From positions 1 to 64,000 of the forward strand of contig JAWCNV010000002.1 of the NCBI GenBank assembly GCA_038848185.1: 64,000 nucleotides of DNA, read 5' to 3'. Under the pieces are notes generated by a model. It had not been told where the DNA came from, searched no databases, and saw only the letters and a program-made list of their open reading frames with translations. Position numbers and translations under genes: made by a program. This stretch comes from JAAOZP01 sp038848185. GTDB taxonomy: Archaea; Thermoproteota; EX4484-205; JAAOZP01. This document shows, in pieces, positions 34,343 through 43,287 of the stretch (position 1 is the first letter of the stretch; every line of letters starts with the position of its first letter).

Positions 34343-34654
34343 TTGAGTTTGAGTGAAAAGGATGAAGAAATAATCGAGTCTCTGAAGAAGGAGCTTGAAA
34401 CCATAAGGGAGAAAAGAGAGAGGGCAATAGGGCCCGAGGTTTACAACTATTACTGGGAAAAAGAGAAGAAACTGGAAGAGTTAATATCAGTGCTGATTAA
34501 GCATCGTCAAATAGCGGAGGAGACAGCAAAAGCTAAAAAACCGGTACCAAGAGTTAACGTAGAGGAGATAAGAAGACAGCTGTTTGAGGAAACGGGTAAA
34601 GACAAGAAACGAGGTAAAGGAGAAGCTGTAAAAAGCGTCTTAAAGGAAGAGTAA
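34343..34654 (+). CDS. Small coiled-coil protein, paralogue of the protein at 31767
   Basis: A 103-residue, very charged protein with TTG start at 34343 preceded by GAGGGGG at seven bases. Residues about 13-50 carry the shared family core ('RERAIGPEVYNYYWEKEKKL'). Unlike its 62-residue relative it has a C-terminal extension rich in lysine and glutamate ('RVNVEEIRRQLFEETGKDKK'). It has no recognisable domain and no membrane segment. The next gene begins 70 bases downstream. Function is unknown; repetition of the core in two genes within 2.6 kb is the main clue. Confidence 0.7.
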   Translation: MSLSEKDEEIIESLKKELETIREKRERAIGPEVYNYYWEKEKKLEELISVLIKHRQIAEETAKAKKPVPRVNVEEIRRQLFEETGKDKKRGKGEAVKSVLKEE

Positions 34655-34724
34655 TGCCAATCGTCCCGCTTTAATAAGTGATCCAATAGGAAGAGTTTTA
34701 AAGGAGAACTACGTTTCCCGATTA

Positions 34725-35618
34725 ATGAGTAATGGGCAGGAGAGAGTGCGCAGTTTAAAGAATATCAGTAAAGAGTATAAGGAATTTTTCACTAAGATAA
34801 TGGAGTCTAATGATAAGGAGCGGATTAGATTCATGTTGTTTTTCTACGATTGGATTAACGGTTTCACTGAAGAGGTGTTAGACGAGAATGAGAAGGCATT
34901 CATCTTTCGAACAGTATTTGCAATCGCTAAAAGACTATTGGATTCCAAGCTAGATGGCGATAGACTAGTTAAGATAGAGGAGATAGTTAACAGTTTAAGG
35001 TCTTTAAACGGGGATAAGGAGGCGTTGTTTATCGCGGAGTATTTGAAGTTGCAGCTTTTCGAAGACTGCGGGATTGATTCTGAAAACCCGGATTGGAGTC
35101 TAGTGGATAAATACCTTGATCATTGGGCAGAGGCTTCTAAAGGGGAGGAGGTTGCTATAACATACTATAGGCGAGACGATAAAGGTGAAATCGTAGTTGA
35201 CAAGGAGAGGATTACGGAGGCAGGACCCCCCTTCTTCAAGCATTGTTCAGCAGAATGTGTTGAATGGTTTTACAGCATGGAGCTTAAACCAATAGATTAT
35301 GATCAGAACTCCCTAATGGAGTTGGATAGAGTTATTGATACCTACTGGCCTAAAGAGCGTTTTAGAGATGTAGATATAGAGGACGAGGAGAACCCTTACA
35401 GCACAATACTGCTTAGACTAATGCTTATGACCGGCAGCTATTTAGGGGAGGTTCTGATAAGAAATCTCGGTGGCACATGGGATAGAGCGGAGGACTCAGG
35501 CTGGCATATCCGTTTGAAAGAGAGAAGAATAAACGTCTTTAACATAGCTAAAGAATCGTTTCAAAACTCGCCCAAGTTTTACGAGACATTTAGGCTTGCA
35601 CAGGAAATTAAAAAATAG
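34725..35618 (+). CDS. Hypothetical alpha-helical protein
   Basis: A 297-residue soluble, mostly helical protein without cysteine motifs, signal peptide or membrane segment. The C-terminal third ('LRLMLMTGSYLGEVLIRNLG' followed by a 'W....GWHIRL' strand and 'INVFNIAKESFQN') resembles a small bacterial/archaeal family of unknown function that pairs 'GSYLGEVL' with a 'GG.W' beta motif. I cannot name the family with confidence. It starts 70 bases after the 103-residue small protein and may be co-transcribed with it. Confidence 0.65.
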   Translation: MSNGQERVRSLKNISKEYKEFFTKIMESNDKERIRFMLFFYDWINGFTEEVLDENEKAFIFRTVFAIAKRLLDSKLDGDRLVKIEEIVNSLRSLNGDKEALFIAEYLKLQLFEDCGIDSENPDWSLVDKYLDHWAEASKGEEVAITYYRRDDKGEIVVDKERITEAGPPFFKHCSAECVEWFYSMELKPIDYDQNSLMELDRVIDTYWPKERFRDVDIEDEENPYSTILLRLMLMTGSYLGEVLIRNLGGTWDRAEDSGWHIRLKERRINVFNIAKESFQNSPKFYETFRLAQEIKK

Positions 35619-35709
35619 TTTCAAAGCTAAAATTATAATAGCCAAGTGGACATGGAGGCTTTACGTTTATTAAGCTGGCTTGAAAAATCAATTCTAGTAG
35701 CTTGAAAAA

Positions 35710-36217
35710 ATGGATGTGTTTGAAGCAATTAGAACTAGAAGAAGCATAAGAAAATACTTGGATAAGCCTGTTGAGAAAGTTATTGAGGGTACTTGAAGCA
35801 GCTAGGCTTGCACCCTCTGCTGTAAATCGTCAACCATGGTATTTCATTATTGTGACCGACCAGAAGATTAAAGAGAAATTGAAATCAGCATATCCCAGAG
35901 ACTGGTTTTCCTCTGCCCCTGTTATAATTGTTGCATGCACTTCTCCAAGAGAAGCATGGGTCAGGAAAGAAGGAGAAGAATATTGGAAGGTGGATATTGC
36001 CATAGCTATGCAAAATCTGGTTCTCATAGCCTGGGAGGAAACTCTTGGAACCTGTTGGATCGGTGCTTTCGATGAGCAGGAGGTTAAGAAAGCTCTTGGA
36101 ATTCCGCAAGAAATACGTGTAGTTGCTATGACTCCACTTGGTTATCCGGCGGAGGAGAAAGAACCTGTTGTTGACCGTAAACCTTTAAGCGAAATAGTTC
36201 ACTATGAGTATTGGTAG
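35710..36217 (+). pseudogene. Nitroreductase family protein, frameshifted near its N-terminus
   Basis: ATG at 35710 starts 'MDVFEAIRTRRSIRKYLDKP', the canonical N-terminus of nitroreductases, in a frame that stops after 28 residues. The remaining protein continues in another frame from about 35771: 'VLEAARLAPSAVNRQPWYFI' with the FMN-binding 'R' and 'GTCWIGAFDEQEVKKALGI' and 'VVAMTPLGYP'. The join is in 'GTTGAGAAAGTTATTGAGGG' around 35771-35790 and a change of one or two bases restores a normal 168-residue enzyme. Either the gene is a recent pseudogene or the assembly has an indel. If intact it would be an FMN- and NAD(P)H-dependent reductase of unknown substrate. Confidence 0.82.
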
Positions 36218-36288
36218 ACTATATCAATTCAAATTCCGAATCAATATTTTTAAAGCTAAGTATAGTTTTTAATAAGGATTAACGAGCA

Positions 36289-37317
36289 TTGAGACTTCTG
36301 CTTACTACGAACCCTGGTATTGAAGATATTGTCGAGAAAGAGGTTAAAGAAGTTTTAGAGGCTAGAGCCTCGAGGTTTCAAAACCTTCCTGGTAGGGTTA
36401 GCGTTGAAATCGAGAATGAGAAGTTGACAAAGGTTTTTTCATTACGCTCCATATACCATGTTGTGAAACACTTATTCCTCTTCGAAATAAGAACTGGTGA
36501 AGAAGGATTACTGGATGTTTACAACGGGTTAAAGACTATTGAAATAGAGGATTTAAAGGAGGCTAAGACGTTCAGAGTTACGAGTCAAAGAATAGGCGAG
36601 CATGCTTTCACCTCTGTCCAAGTTCAGAAGTATGCGGGTCAAGCTCTCGTCGAGAAGTATGGCAGAAAAGTCAGCTTGAAGAGTTTCGATACAAACATTG
36701 TATGCGATGTCATAGGCAGCAAATGCTATGTCGGAGTCCAACTAACGAGAGAATCGTTGCACAAGAGATTTGAAAGACCTTTTAACCATCCTGCGACTAT
36801 TAAAGCTCCATTAGCCTACGGAATGTTGAGAATAGCCGAGATTAAGGAGGGAGAAAACCTTTTAGATCCTTTCTGTGGAGGAGGTACAATACTCATAGAA
36901 GCAGCTCAAACATGGGATGGAAGAATAAAGATCTTCGGCAGCGATATCAACAAAAGGTTTCTTGAAGGAGCAAAACGAAACGCGAAGGCTGCCGGAGTCG
37001 AGAAACATATTAGCTTTATGATTGCCGACGCTCGTAGGCTTGAAGAGTTCTATGGCTCGAATATGGATAAGATAGTTACAAACCCTCCTTATGGGGTTCG
37101 AACAGGAAGAGAAAGGAACCTTAAAGAAACATATTTTGAATTCCTGAATTCAGTTTCAAAAACCATAGAATTGGATGGCAGGATTGTGGTAATAACCCTT
37201 AAGGCGACAGCTTTCCGAAACATAATCTTAAAAACAAAGAAATTCAAAGTGGTGCATGAAAGAGTTGTTGAAACAGGCGGGCTTTACCCCCATATTTTCG
37301 TATTAGAAAAGCTTTAG
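36289..37317 (+). CDS. trm14: THUMP-domain tRNA guanine-N2 methyltransferase (Trm14-type)
   Basis: A 342-residue protein from TTG 36289. Residues about 1-155 form a ferredoxin-like plus THUMP RNA-binding region ('LLLTTNPGIEDIVEKEVKE', 'FRVTSQRIGEHAFTS'). The Rossmann methyltransferase domain follows with 'LLDPFCGGGTILIEA' (SAM loop), 'FGSDINKRFLEGAKRNA' and the catalytic 'IVTNPPYGVRTGRE'. Architecture and length match archaeal Trm14, which makes N2-methylguanosine at tRNA position 6. Trm11 (m2G10) relatives have a similar layout, so the exact position is inferred. Confidence 0.88.
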   Translation: MRLLLTTNPGIEDIVEKEVKEVLEARASRFQNLPGRVSVEIENEKLTKVFSLRSIYHVVKHLFLFEIRTGEEGLLDVYNGLKTIEIEDLKEAKTFRVTSQRIGEHAFTSVQVQKYAGQALVEKYGRKVSLKSFDTNIVCDVIGSKCYVGVQLTRESLHKRFERPFNHPATIKAPLAYGMLRIAEIKEGENLLDPFCGGGTILIEAAQTWDGRIKIFGSDINKRFLEGAKRNAKAAGVEKHISFMIADARRLEEFYGSNMDKIVTNPPYGVRTGRERNLKETYFEFLNSVSKTIELDGRIVVITLKATAFRNIILKTKKFKVVHERVVETGGLYPHIFVLEKL

Positions 37318-37329
37318 GAGGCATTAAAA

Positions 37330-37491
37330 GCATGGAAATAAGCTGTCGAATTCTTGAAGAGCAATAAAGAATTTCTAAAAACAGTTTTCTAAGATGAACT
37401 TATAGAGAAGATTACTGAAAATGTTGTAAGCGAATACATACAGGTATCGGCAAGACCCCATCCATACGAGTTTTATCATTTCGACATCTAA
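37330..37491 (+). pseudogene. Decayed small ORF with two in-frame TAA codons
   Basis: One frame over 37330-37491 is interrupted by TAA twice but otherwise looks protein-like: 'AVEFLKSNKEFLKTVF' and 'DELIEKITENVVSEYIQVSA' followed by 'RPHPYEFYHFDI'. There is no intact start. It fills the stretch between trm14 and the GH4 gene, which otherwise has no gene. A pseudogene is the likeliest reading; chance is possible at this length. Confidence 0.3.
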
Positions 37492-37616
37492 GGTCTCTTT
37501 TTAATTAAGGCGAAAACACATTGAATTTTAACTTTTTAACGGAATTTCCCCGGGAAAACTCGAATGTCTTAAATCTATGGAAACCGGTGTAAGCAGGTAA
37601 CCGTGTTTTGAAAAAA

Positions 37617-38915
37617 CTATTCATAGAATTGCGGCAGCCATTCTCTTTCAGCCTCAAACATCTCGTTAACCATCTTCCTAATGTCTTCCGGCGCGAGTAC
37701 CGCGGCTGTTAATGGGTCGAACAGAACTGCTTGATAAGCCAGTTCTTTGTCGGCCTCGAGAGCAGCCTTAACCGCCAGCTCTTGAACATTTATATTAGTC
37801 TTGTTTAATGCTGCACACTGAGGCGGAAGATCACCTATGTAGCAGGGGTGCAGCCCACCTTCGTCGACGAAACACGGTACCTCCACGCAGCACCCGTAAG
37901 ACAAGTTCGTTATAATATCGGTGTTTTTAACATTACCGTTTATCCTGCGCGTTGTTCCGGTTTCCATAGACTCGATTATCATGACACCGTATTCCTGGGA
38001 GCGCCTCGCTTCAACCGGCTCTTCACCGGAGATTTGCCTCTTTATCTGCTCGTAGTGAGGCTTCCATGCTTCTTGACATATCTGATAGTAGAACCATCTT
38101 GGTTCACAGTATTTCTTACGCCTCTCCTCGTTCACTCTGAAATACGGAACGTATTCTCCAAGATGGTGGCTTGACTCCGTTATGAAATACCCGAGGGCTT
38201 TCATCATCTCGAACCTAACTTTATCCTTCTCATAGATATCCGGTTTCTTCATGGCCTCCCAGAGCATTGGGTAGGCATCTTTCCCACGATGCTTGAACTC
38301 TAGGAAGAAGGCTTGATGGTTAATACCCGCCACCCAGTAGTAAACTTCATCGTAAGGAACTCCTATGTAGCTTGAGAGCTGCATCGCTGTCCCTTGAACG
38401 CTATGGCACAGCCCAACGTTTCTAATGCTTGTTGCTTCGCTCATAGCCCAACAGTTTATCGCCATCGGGTTTGCATAATTTATTAGCAGGGCATTGGGAC
38501 AAAGCTCCTCCATGTCCTTGCATATGTCGATAATAACAGGCACTGTTCTCAAGCCTCTGAAAACTCCACCCGGTCCCAGCGTGTCCCCAACCTCTTGGTT
38601 TACACCATATTTTAGAGGTATGTAGATATCTTTTTCAAAGGCCTTTAATCCCCCCACTTGTATCATAATTATTACATAGTCAGCACCATCAAGCGCTTCT
38701 CTACGATTGAGCGTGCTACTAACCCTTATTCCGGACGCATGCTTCGAAGTCGTTGCTTTTGCGAGTTCGGTTATAATTTTAAGTCTCTCTGCATCGATAT
38801 CCATCAAACATAATTCTGACTCCTGAAGCGTTGGGTAGGAGAGAATATCCGAGATCAATGTTCTTGCAAAAACCACGCTACCTGCTCCGATAAAAGTTAT
38901 CTTAGGACCCTTCAA
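37617..38915 (-). CDS. melA: GH4 alpha-galactosidase (MelA-like)
   Basis: A 432-residue NAD- and Mn-dependent glycosidase of family GH4. 'TFIGAGSVVFARTLISDI' is the NAD Rossmann loop, 'GDTLGPGGVFRGLRTVP' and 'INYANPMAINCWAM' follow, 'VGLCHSVQGTAMQLSSYIG' contains the metal-binding cysteine and 'VAGINHQAFFLEF' the metal-binding histidine. Phrases such as 'LCHSVQGT', 'GYFITESS' and 'NINVQ' match bacterial MelA more than alpha-glucosidase or LplD relatives. Catalysis proceeds by oxidation at C3 and elimination. No signal peptide, so it works on imported galactosides. Confidence 0.9.
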   Translation of the reverse strand: MKGPKITFIGAGSVVFARTLISDILSYPTLQESELCLMDIDAERLKIITELAKATTSKHASGIRVSSTLNRREALDGADYVIIMIQVGGLKAFEKDIYIPLKYGVNQEVGDTLGPGGVFRGLRTVPVIIDICKDMEELCPNALLINYANPMAINCWAMSEATSIRNVGLCHSVQGTAMQLSSYIGVPYDEVYYWVAGINHQAFFLEFKHRGKDAYPMLWEAMKKPDIYEKDKVRFEMMKALGYFITESSHHLGEYVPYFRVNEERRKKYCEPRWFYYQICQEAWKPHYEQIKRQISGEEPVEARRSQEYGVMIIESMETGTTRRINGNVKNTDIITNLSYGCCVEVPCFVDEGGLHPCYIGDLPPQCAALNKTNINVQELAVKAALEADKELAYQAVLFDPLTAAVLAPEDIRKMVNEMFEAEREWLPQFYE

Positions 38916-39091
38916 TTTCGCAGCGAAGAGTATGTTAAAATATAAAAACTTTCACTTTCTAAAAGTGGCTCTAGGAGCTCTCTATTATTGTAAAATGGAA
39001 AAGTTTAAAAAAGAGCCTGCTCAAACATGAGCCTAGCCCTCCATAAAAGTTATTAGCCAGGGCTAATCAACAATATTTGAGGGGAGGATAT

Positions 39092-39481
39092 TTGGCGTTG
39101 GAGAAGGTGGAGAAAAAGGTTAAAGACGTTATGTCTTCTCCTGTCATAAGTGTTCTCCCAACAGACCCGGTTTTCGAGGCAGCTAGCAAGATGATAAGTC
39201 ATGGAATAGGAGCAGTCGTAGTGGAAGCGGGGGGGAAGCCTGAGGGAATAGTAACCGAAAGGGACTTAATTAAGAGAGTTTTAATCGAAGGTAAGGATTC
39301 TAAGAAGATTGCTTGTAGAGAGATAATGAGCAAACCACTGATTACGATCGACCCGGAAGCTTCTATCCTGAAAGCGATAACCTTGATGAAGGAGAAGGAG
39401 ATCAGAAGAATCGTCGTTATAAAAGGCGGCAAAATCACAGGAATAATAACAGAGAAGGAGTTGATAAGAAACTTACTATAG
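39092..39481 (+). CDS. CBS-domain pair protein
   Basis: A protein of about 130 residues consisting of two CBS motifs. The first contains 'VKDVMSSPVISVLPTDPVFE', the second 'EIMSKPLITIDPEASILKAI'; 'GIVTERDLIKRV' and 'GIITEKELIRNLL' close each half. CBS pairs bind adenine nucleotides such as AMP, ATP or SAM and regulate partner proteins. I chose TTG 39092 because GGGGAGG lies five bases upstream; an in-frame TTG at 39077 would precede that motif. The protein has no fused enzyme, so its target is unknown. Confidence 0.9.
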   Translation: MALEKVEKKVKDVMSSPVISVLPTDPVFEAASKMISHGIGAVVVEAGGKPEGIVTERDLIKRVLIEGKDSKKIACREIMSKPLITIDPEASILKAITLMKEKEIRRIVVIKGGKITGIITEKELIRNLL

Positions 39482-39554
39482 ACAATATTAAATATTTTTT
39501 TCACCACGTATTGTTAGGAGCTAAGCTATTTCTTCAATATCTGGAAGTATTCTT

Positions 39555-42110
39555 CTATGATATGAGCTCTGAGGAAGTGTATGTCTGTTGAGGAACTGGT
39601 TTTCGTCTTAACAGTCTTCTTAACAGGAATACACTGGCTAAGACAATGATTAAAGCTGCAATTACCATGTAAAGCCATAGCGGTATGCTGACGGTGTATT
39701 TCGAAACAGCAGTCTTAGATCTGTTGCCAGCATTGTCAATGGCCTCAATGTAGTATTGGACTTCTGTGAAAAATAGTTGAGAAGGTATTGAACCAGTATA
39801 CGTGTCTCCTTGAAGAACCATTGTGACACTCATCCAAGAGGAGCCGCCGTCACTAGTGTAATAGAGATAAACCTGTTTTACACCTGAAAGCGCGTCATAA
39901 ACCTGGCATGTTACTGTGGCTGACTCTCCGAAAACAGGATTCAAGGAGGAGGATAGTTCTGAGATTATAGGAGCCACTGTGTCGAGGGTTAGTGTGAAAA
40001 AGTATTTTTGCGTTGCCGAGTTATTTAAGTTGTCAACAGCTTTAATACTCCAACTATGGTTTCCCTCGCTTAAGCTAACCGTCTTAGTATATTTAGTTCT
40101 GCTTTTATTCATATTCCCCTGGGGAAAACCATCTACTATCAGCTCTACCTCTTTCACCCCTGAGCCAGAATCAGTAATCTTAACCGTGAAAACAACGGAG
40201 GTGGAACGAGAGAAAAGGTGTCCAGTCGGAGAGACTTCTTCAGCACAAGGGGGATCCTTATCTAAGATGACTGTCAGCGTTTTCTCATCCTCGCGGTTAC
40301 CCGATTTGTCGATGCTATAGTATCCTATAGTGTATGAGCCATTGGGATATGTTGATAGGGTGAACATATTGTTGTAGATGTTCCATGAGCCTCCGTTCAC
40401 CCTATACCTTATCTCTCTAATTCCGCTGATGTCGTCGACCGCGGAGAAAGTGAAGAATGTTGAGCCTGAAACGTATAGCGATATGTTGCTCTCATAGTTT
40501 GGATCGCTTACGATTATCGTCGTGATAGGTGGAGTAGTATCAACCATCACCCTGGCTGTTGCAGTGCCGGGTGTTAAGCCTTCTGCCCAAGCCGTCAAAG
40601 TTCTATTTCCAAGCCTAGTATCGTAATAGTCTACTTTAACTGTGCTCGAGCCCACAGGAATAGTTATGCCAGTTATGGTAGTATCTGTTTCGAACTCTCT
40701 GAATCTACCGGTTGAGGAGGATGTCGAAAGGCTTACGAGTATAGTGAATGGACTTGTGGTTTCAAAGTTATTAGCATCCCTCAACGAGATATTAAGGTAG
40801 GAATAGGTTACTCCAGTCGCCATAGTGAAGCTTGCAGGCTCTATAACGATCTTCGCAGGCGGGCCGGCCAAGATGTTGAATAAGCTACTCTCCCCGCTCT
40901 TACCACCTCCGCTAGTGGTGATCCTAATATCATTACCGATACTATGTATGGTCACATTCCCGCTCCACTTTCCATTTTTGAACGTAGCAGTTATGTTTGG
41001 AGTGATTGTTCCAGTGGTATCTGAAAGAGAGTTTTTACCAGCATAGTCGGTCTTAACATTTCCAAAAATGTCGTAAGCAGTGATGGTTATTGAGAATGGT
41101 GTTGAAACAGTCTTTGGAGAAGGCACCGTATCGAAAACGAAGAAACCCAGTACACTGGGAGTAACCTTCAAATTCTCGTTATCACCAACATAGTCGGTAT
41201 AATCATCAGTCCAAACAGTAATCTTCCATGTGCCAGCCTTCTCATCATAATAATAGAAATCCATGTAGCTTAAGTCATCCGGTATCGTTAACTCGGTTAT
41301 AGCATCTCCTCCTTGGGTTAAAGAAAACTTTTTACTGGAGGAAGTTGAATTCGAATCCAGTTTTACTCTAAGATCTCCACGGGTAATTGAGTTACCGTCA
41401 TTAGCTTTCCGGTGAACCGTCATCTTAACCCATTTACCGGCTTCAAGCGTAGTACTTGCAAGACTAAGCTCCAGATGGGGAGGATAATACTTAACTTCGA
41501 GATATGGACGCGTAGTTAAATCACCATGCTCCCTAGAACGCATCCAAAAAGGATCATCTTCAGAACCTGAGCCCTCAGCCGAATCCTTAAGCATCCAACC
41601 ATAGTTCGGCACATATTCAAAAACATCTTTTGCTACGAATTTTGCGAGAGAGTTTTTCACGTTTAAACTAAGAAGCTTCGGCTTAGTGCCAGTTGATGTG
41701 GATGCTACGAAGCTAGTTGCACTCGGCTGATTATTCCAAGTAATCCTATATTCATACCATTTTTTAGCAACCTCGTAACATGCCAATGTCCTACTTAAAT
41801 TAGGAGCGTCATACATGTATATGTTTAGGGTGGCAGAAATTATAATGGAGCCGGGAGGAATACTGCTCAGGTCAAACATTATGAAGGTTCGGTCGCGAAA
41901 ACCATCCCTATAGTTGATGCCCATCTCCCAATGATCCCCAAAGTTTTGATCAGGAGCACCCTCATAAACTACAGCATCGTCTGAAGGGTAAAACTTTCTG
42001 ACTAGTTGAGATACCCCCTCTGGTGCCACACTTATTGTTGCTGAGGATACTGGAGCACACAGCACTATAATGATTACTAGTAAACATAGTGTCATCCTTT
42101 CTCTACTCAA
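39555..42110 (-). CDS. Large cell-surface protein with CBM96/DNRLRE module and Ig-like repeats
   Basis: An 851-residue protein with a signal peptide (about 1-24), an N-terminal DNRLRE/CBM96-type module (about 40-215: 'FYPSDDAVVYEGAPDQNFG', 'DRTFIMFDLSSIPPG', 'ITWNNQPS'), several Ig-like/Big-like domains (about 220-800, including 'ISGIREIRYRVNGGSWN' and 'SGVKEVELIVDG' repeats), a C-terminal membrane segment ('LWLYMVIAALIIVLASVFLL') and a short basic tail. DNRLRE modules often bind carbohydrate on the surface. It is probably an adhesin or glycan-binding envelope protein. Its close resemblance in layout to other large surface proteins in the window suggests a shared envelope style. Confidence 0.85.
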   Translation of the reverse strand: MSRERMTLCLLVIIIVLCAPVSSATISVAPEGVSQLVRKFYPSDDAVVYEGAPDQNFGDHWEMGINYRDGFRDRTFIMFDLSSIPPGSIIISATLNIYMYDAPNLSRTLACYEVAKKWYEYRITWNNQPSATSFVASTSTGTKPKLLSLNVKNSLAKFVAKDVFEYVPNYGWMLKDSAEGSGSEDDPFWMRSREHGDLTTRPYLEVKYYPPHLELSLASTTLEAGKWVKMTVHRKANDGNSITRGDLRVKLDSNSTSSSKKFSLTQGGDAITELTIPDDLSYMDFYYYDEKAGTWKITVWTDDYTDYVGDNENLKVTPSVLGFFVFDTVPSPKTVSTPFSITITAYDIFGNVKTDYAGKNSLSDTTGTITPNITATFKNGKWSGNVTIHSIGNDIRITTSGGGKSGESSLFNILAGPPAKIVIEPASFTMATGVTYSYLNISLRDANNFETTSPFTILVSLSTSSSTGRFREFETDTTITGITIPVGSSTVKVDYYDTRLGNRTLTAWAEGLTPGTATARVMVDTTPPITTIIVSDPNYESNISLYVSGSTFFTFSAVDDISGIREIRYRVNGGSWNIYNNMFTLSTYPNGSYTIGYYSIDKSGNREDEKTLTVILDKDPPCAEEVSPTGHLFSRSTSVVFTVKITDSGSGVKEVELIVDGFPQGNMNKSRTKYTKTVSLSEGNHSWSIKAVDNLNNSATQKYFFTLTLDTVAPIISELSSSLNPVFGESATVTCQVYDALSGVKQVYLYYTSDGGSSWMSVTMVLQGDTYTGSIPSQLFFTEVQYYIEAIDNAGNRSKTAVSKYTVSIPLWLYMVIAALIIVLASVFLLRRLLRRKPVPQQTYTSSELIS

Positions 42111-42281
42111 TCTTTTTCATGTTAAATGATGTTTTTCAGAATATAACTTTTTAAGCTTCAGCAGCATCATGTTAACTGAAAATAAAAATAATAAGTTAAC
42201 TGTTTTAAAAATGGGTTAAAACCCTTGTAACCCTAAGAAACTGTTGTAAAGAACCATTAGAAAAAACATTTTCCAGAAACA

Positions 42282-43229
42282 TCATGTAGAAAGTTCCTCA
42301 TCAAGCCTTCTTATAAACTCCGGGAACGATTCCTTTGGAACCCTTGCACCAGCAGCATTGGCATGCCCTCCACCGATTCCTCTAAGTTCTTCAGCAACCT
42401 TCGACACTATCCTGTGAAGATTTTTCAGGCTGACTGACCTTATACTCATATCCATATTCTCCTCAACCTCTTCAGCGGCGACTCCAACCAGCGCGTTAGC
42501 GTAGGCTCTAGCATAGGTCGCTGCTTTTCCGAGACTCCATTCAACGTTAACAACATACGCAACCTTCCCATGAGCCTTCACTAAGCCCCTAAGTATGCGA
42601 CGCATCTTCTCATCCTTTTCCGATTCGCGTATAGCGATCTCAACAAGATCCCAGTCTAGGCTGGGAAGCCTATTCTCCGACAGGTAGGTGACGAGGCTTC
42701 TCTTAAAGTCGAAATCCCTCTTCTTAACTCCTTCAAGCGCAGCAACTAGTATCCCAGCCTCCAAGTAAAGCTCCCGCTTATCCCATTTCTTCAGCAGCTC
42801 CCTGACCCCAAGCGTATTATCGCTGTAATCCCCTATTGCACCATAGATGGCGACCCGGCTCATCTCCGGGTCAAGCACGTCCCTAAAACATGTGTAGGCG
42901 AGCTCAGAGGCGCATGCACCCTTGCTTCCCCCGACAGTTTCTACAGGTAGTTTTTTCATTGTTAAGCCAGATGGAAGCGGATGGTGATCCAAGTAGATTA
43001 TTCTGCCTTTTGAACTCAGCCTTTTGAACTCAAAGACTATCTCATCCTTATGCGTCGGCGTTAGTGCTATGTCTGTTATAATGATATTCCCGGTTTCAAT
43101 AGACTTAAGCTCGGATAGAAGCCCCGCAGGATTTGTAAAGATAACCCTAGCATCTTTTTTAGCAGACAAGGCTAGTGAGGCTGAGCAAACTCCATCGCAA
43201 TCTCCATGAGCCAGGATAATCCATTTCAT
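42282..43229 (-). CDS. DHH/DHHA1 family phosphoesterase
   Basis: A 315-residue protein with the DHH phosphoesterase core. Metal-binding motifs are 'ILAHGDCDGVCSASLA' (Asp10, Asp12), 'IIITDIALTP', and the DHH itself in 'IIYLDHHPLPSG'; the DHHA1 substrate module ends in 'LRGIGGGHANAAGARVP'. Members hydrolyse nucleic acid or small phosphodiesters (RecJ-like nuclease, nano-RNase, c-di-AMP phosphodiesterase). It lies just downstream of nurA-herA in the same orientation, so a role in DNA end processing is plausible but not proven. Confidence 0.88.
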   Translation of the reverse strand: MKWIILAHGDCDGVCSASLALSAKKDARVIFTNPAGLLSELKSIETGNIIITDIALTPTHKDEIVFEFKRLSSKGRIIYLDHHPLPSGLTMKKLPVETVGGSKGACASELAYTCFRDVLDPEMSRVAIYGAIGDYSDNTLGVRELLKKWDKRELYLEAGILVAALEGVKKRDFDFKRSLVTYLSENRLPSLDWDLVEIAIRESEKDEKMRRILRGLVKAHGKVAYVVNVEWSLGKAATYARAYANALVGVAAEEVEENMDMSIRSVSLKNLHRIVSKVAEELRGIGGGHANAAGARVPKESFPEFIRRLDEELST

Positions 43230-43287
43230 TTTTCATGAAGCAGCATTCAAAGCAACCTTATATGGATTTTCTGAAGACCTGGTTAAG

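Noticed and set aside
39916..40320. 134-codon plus-strand ORF within the large surface protein gene
   Set aside because: It is antisense to a convincing 851-residue gene with signal peptide, domains and anchor.
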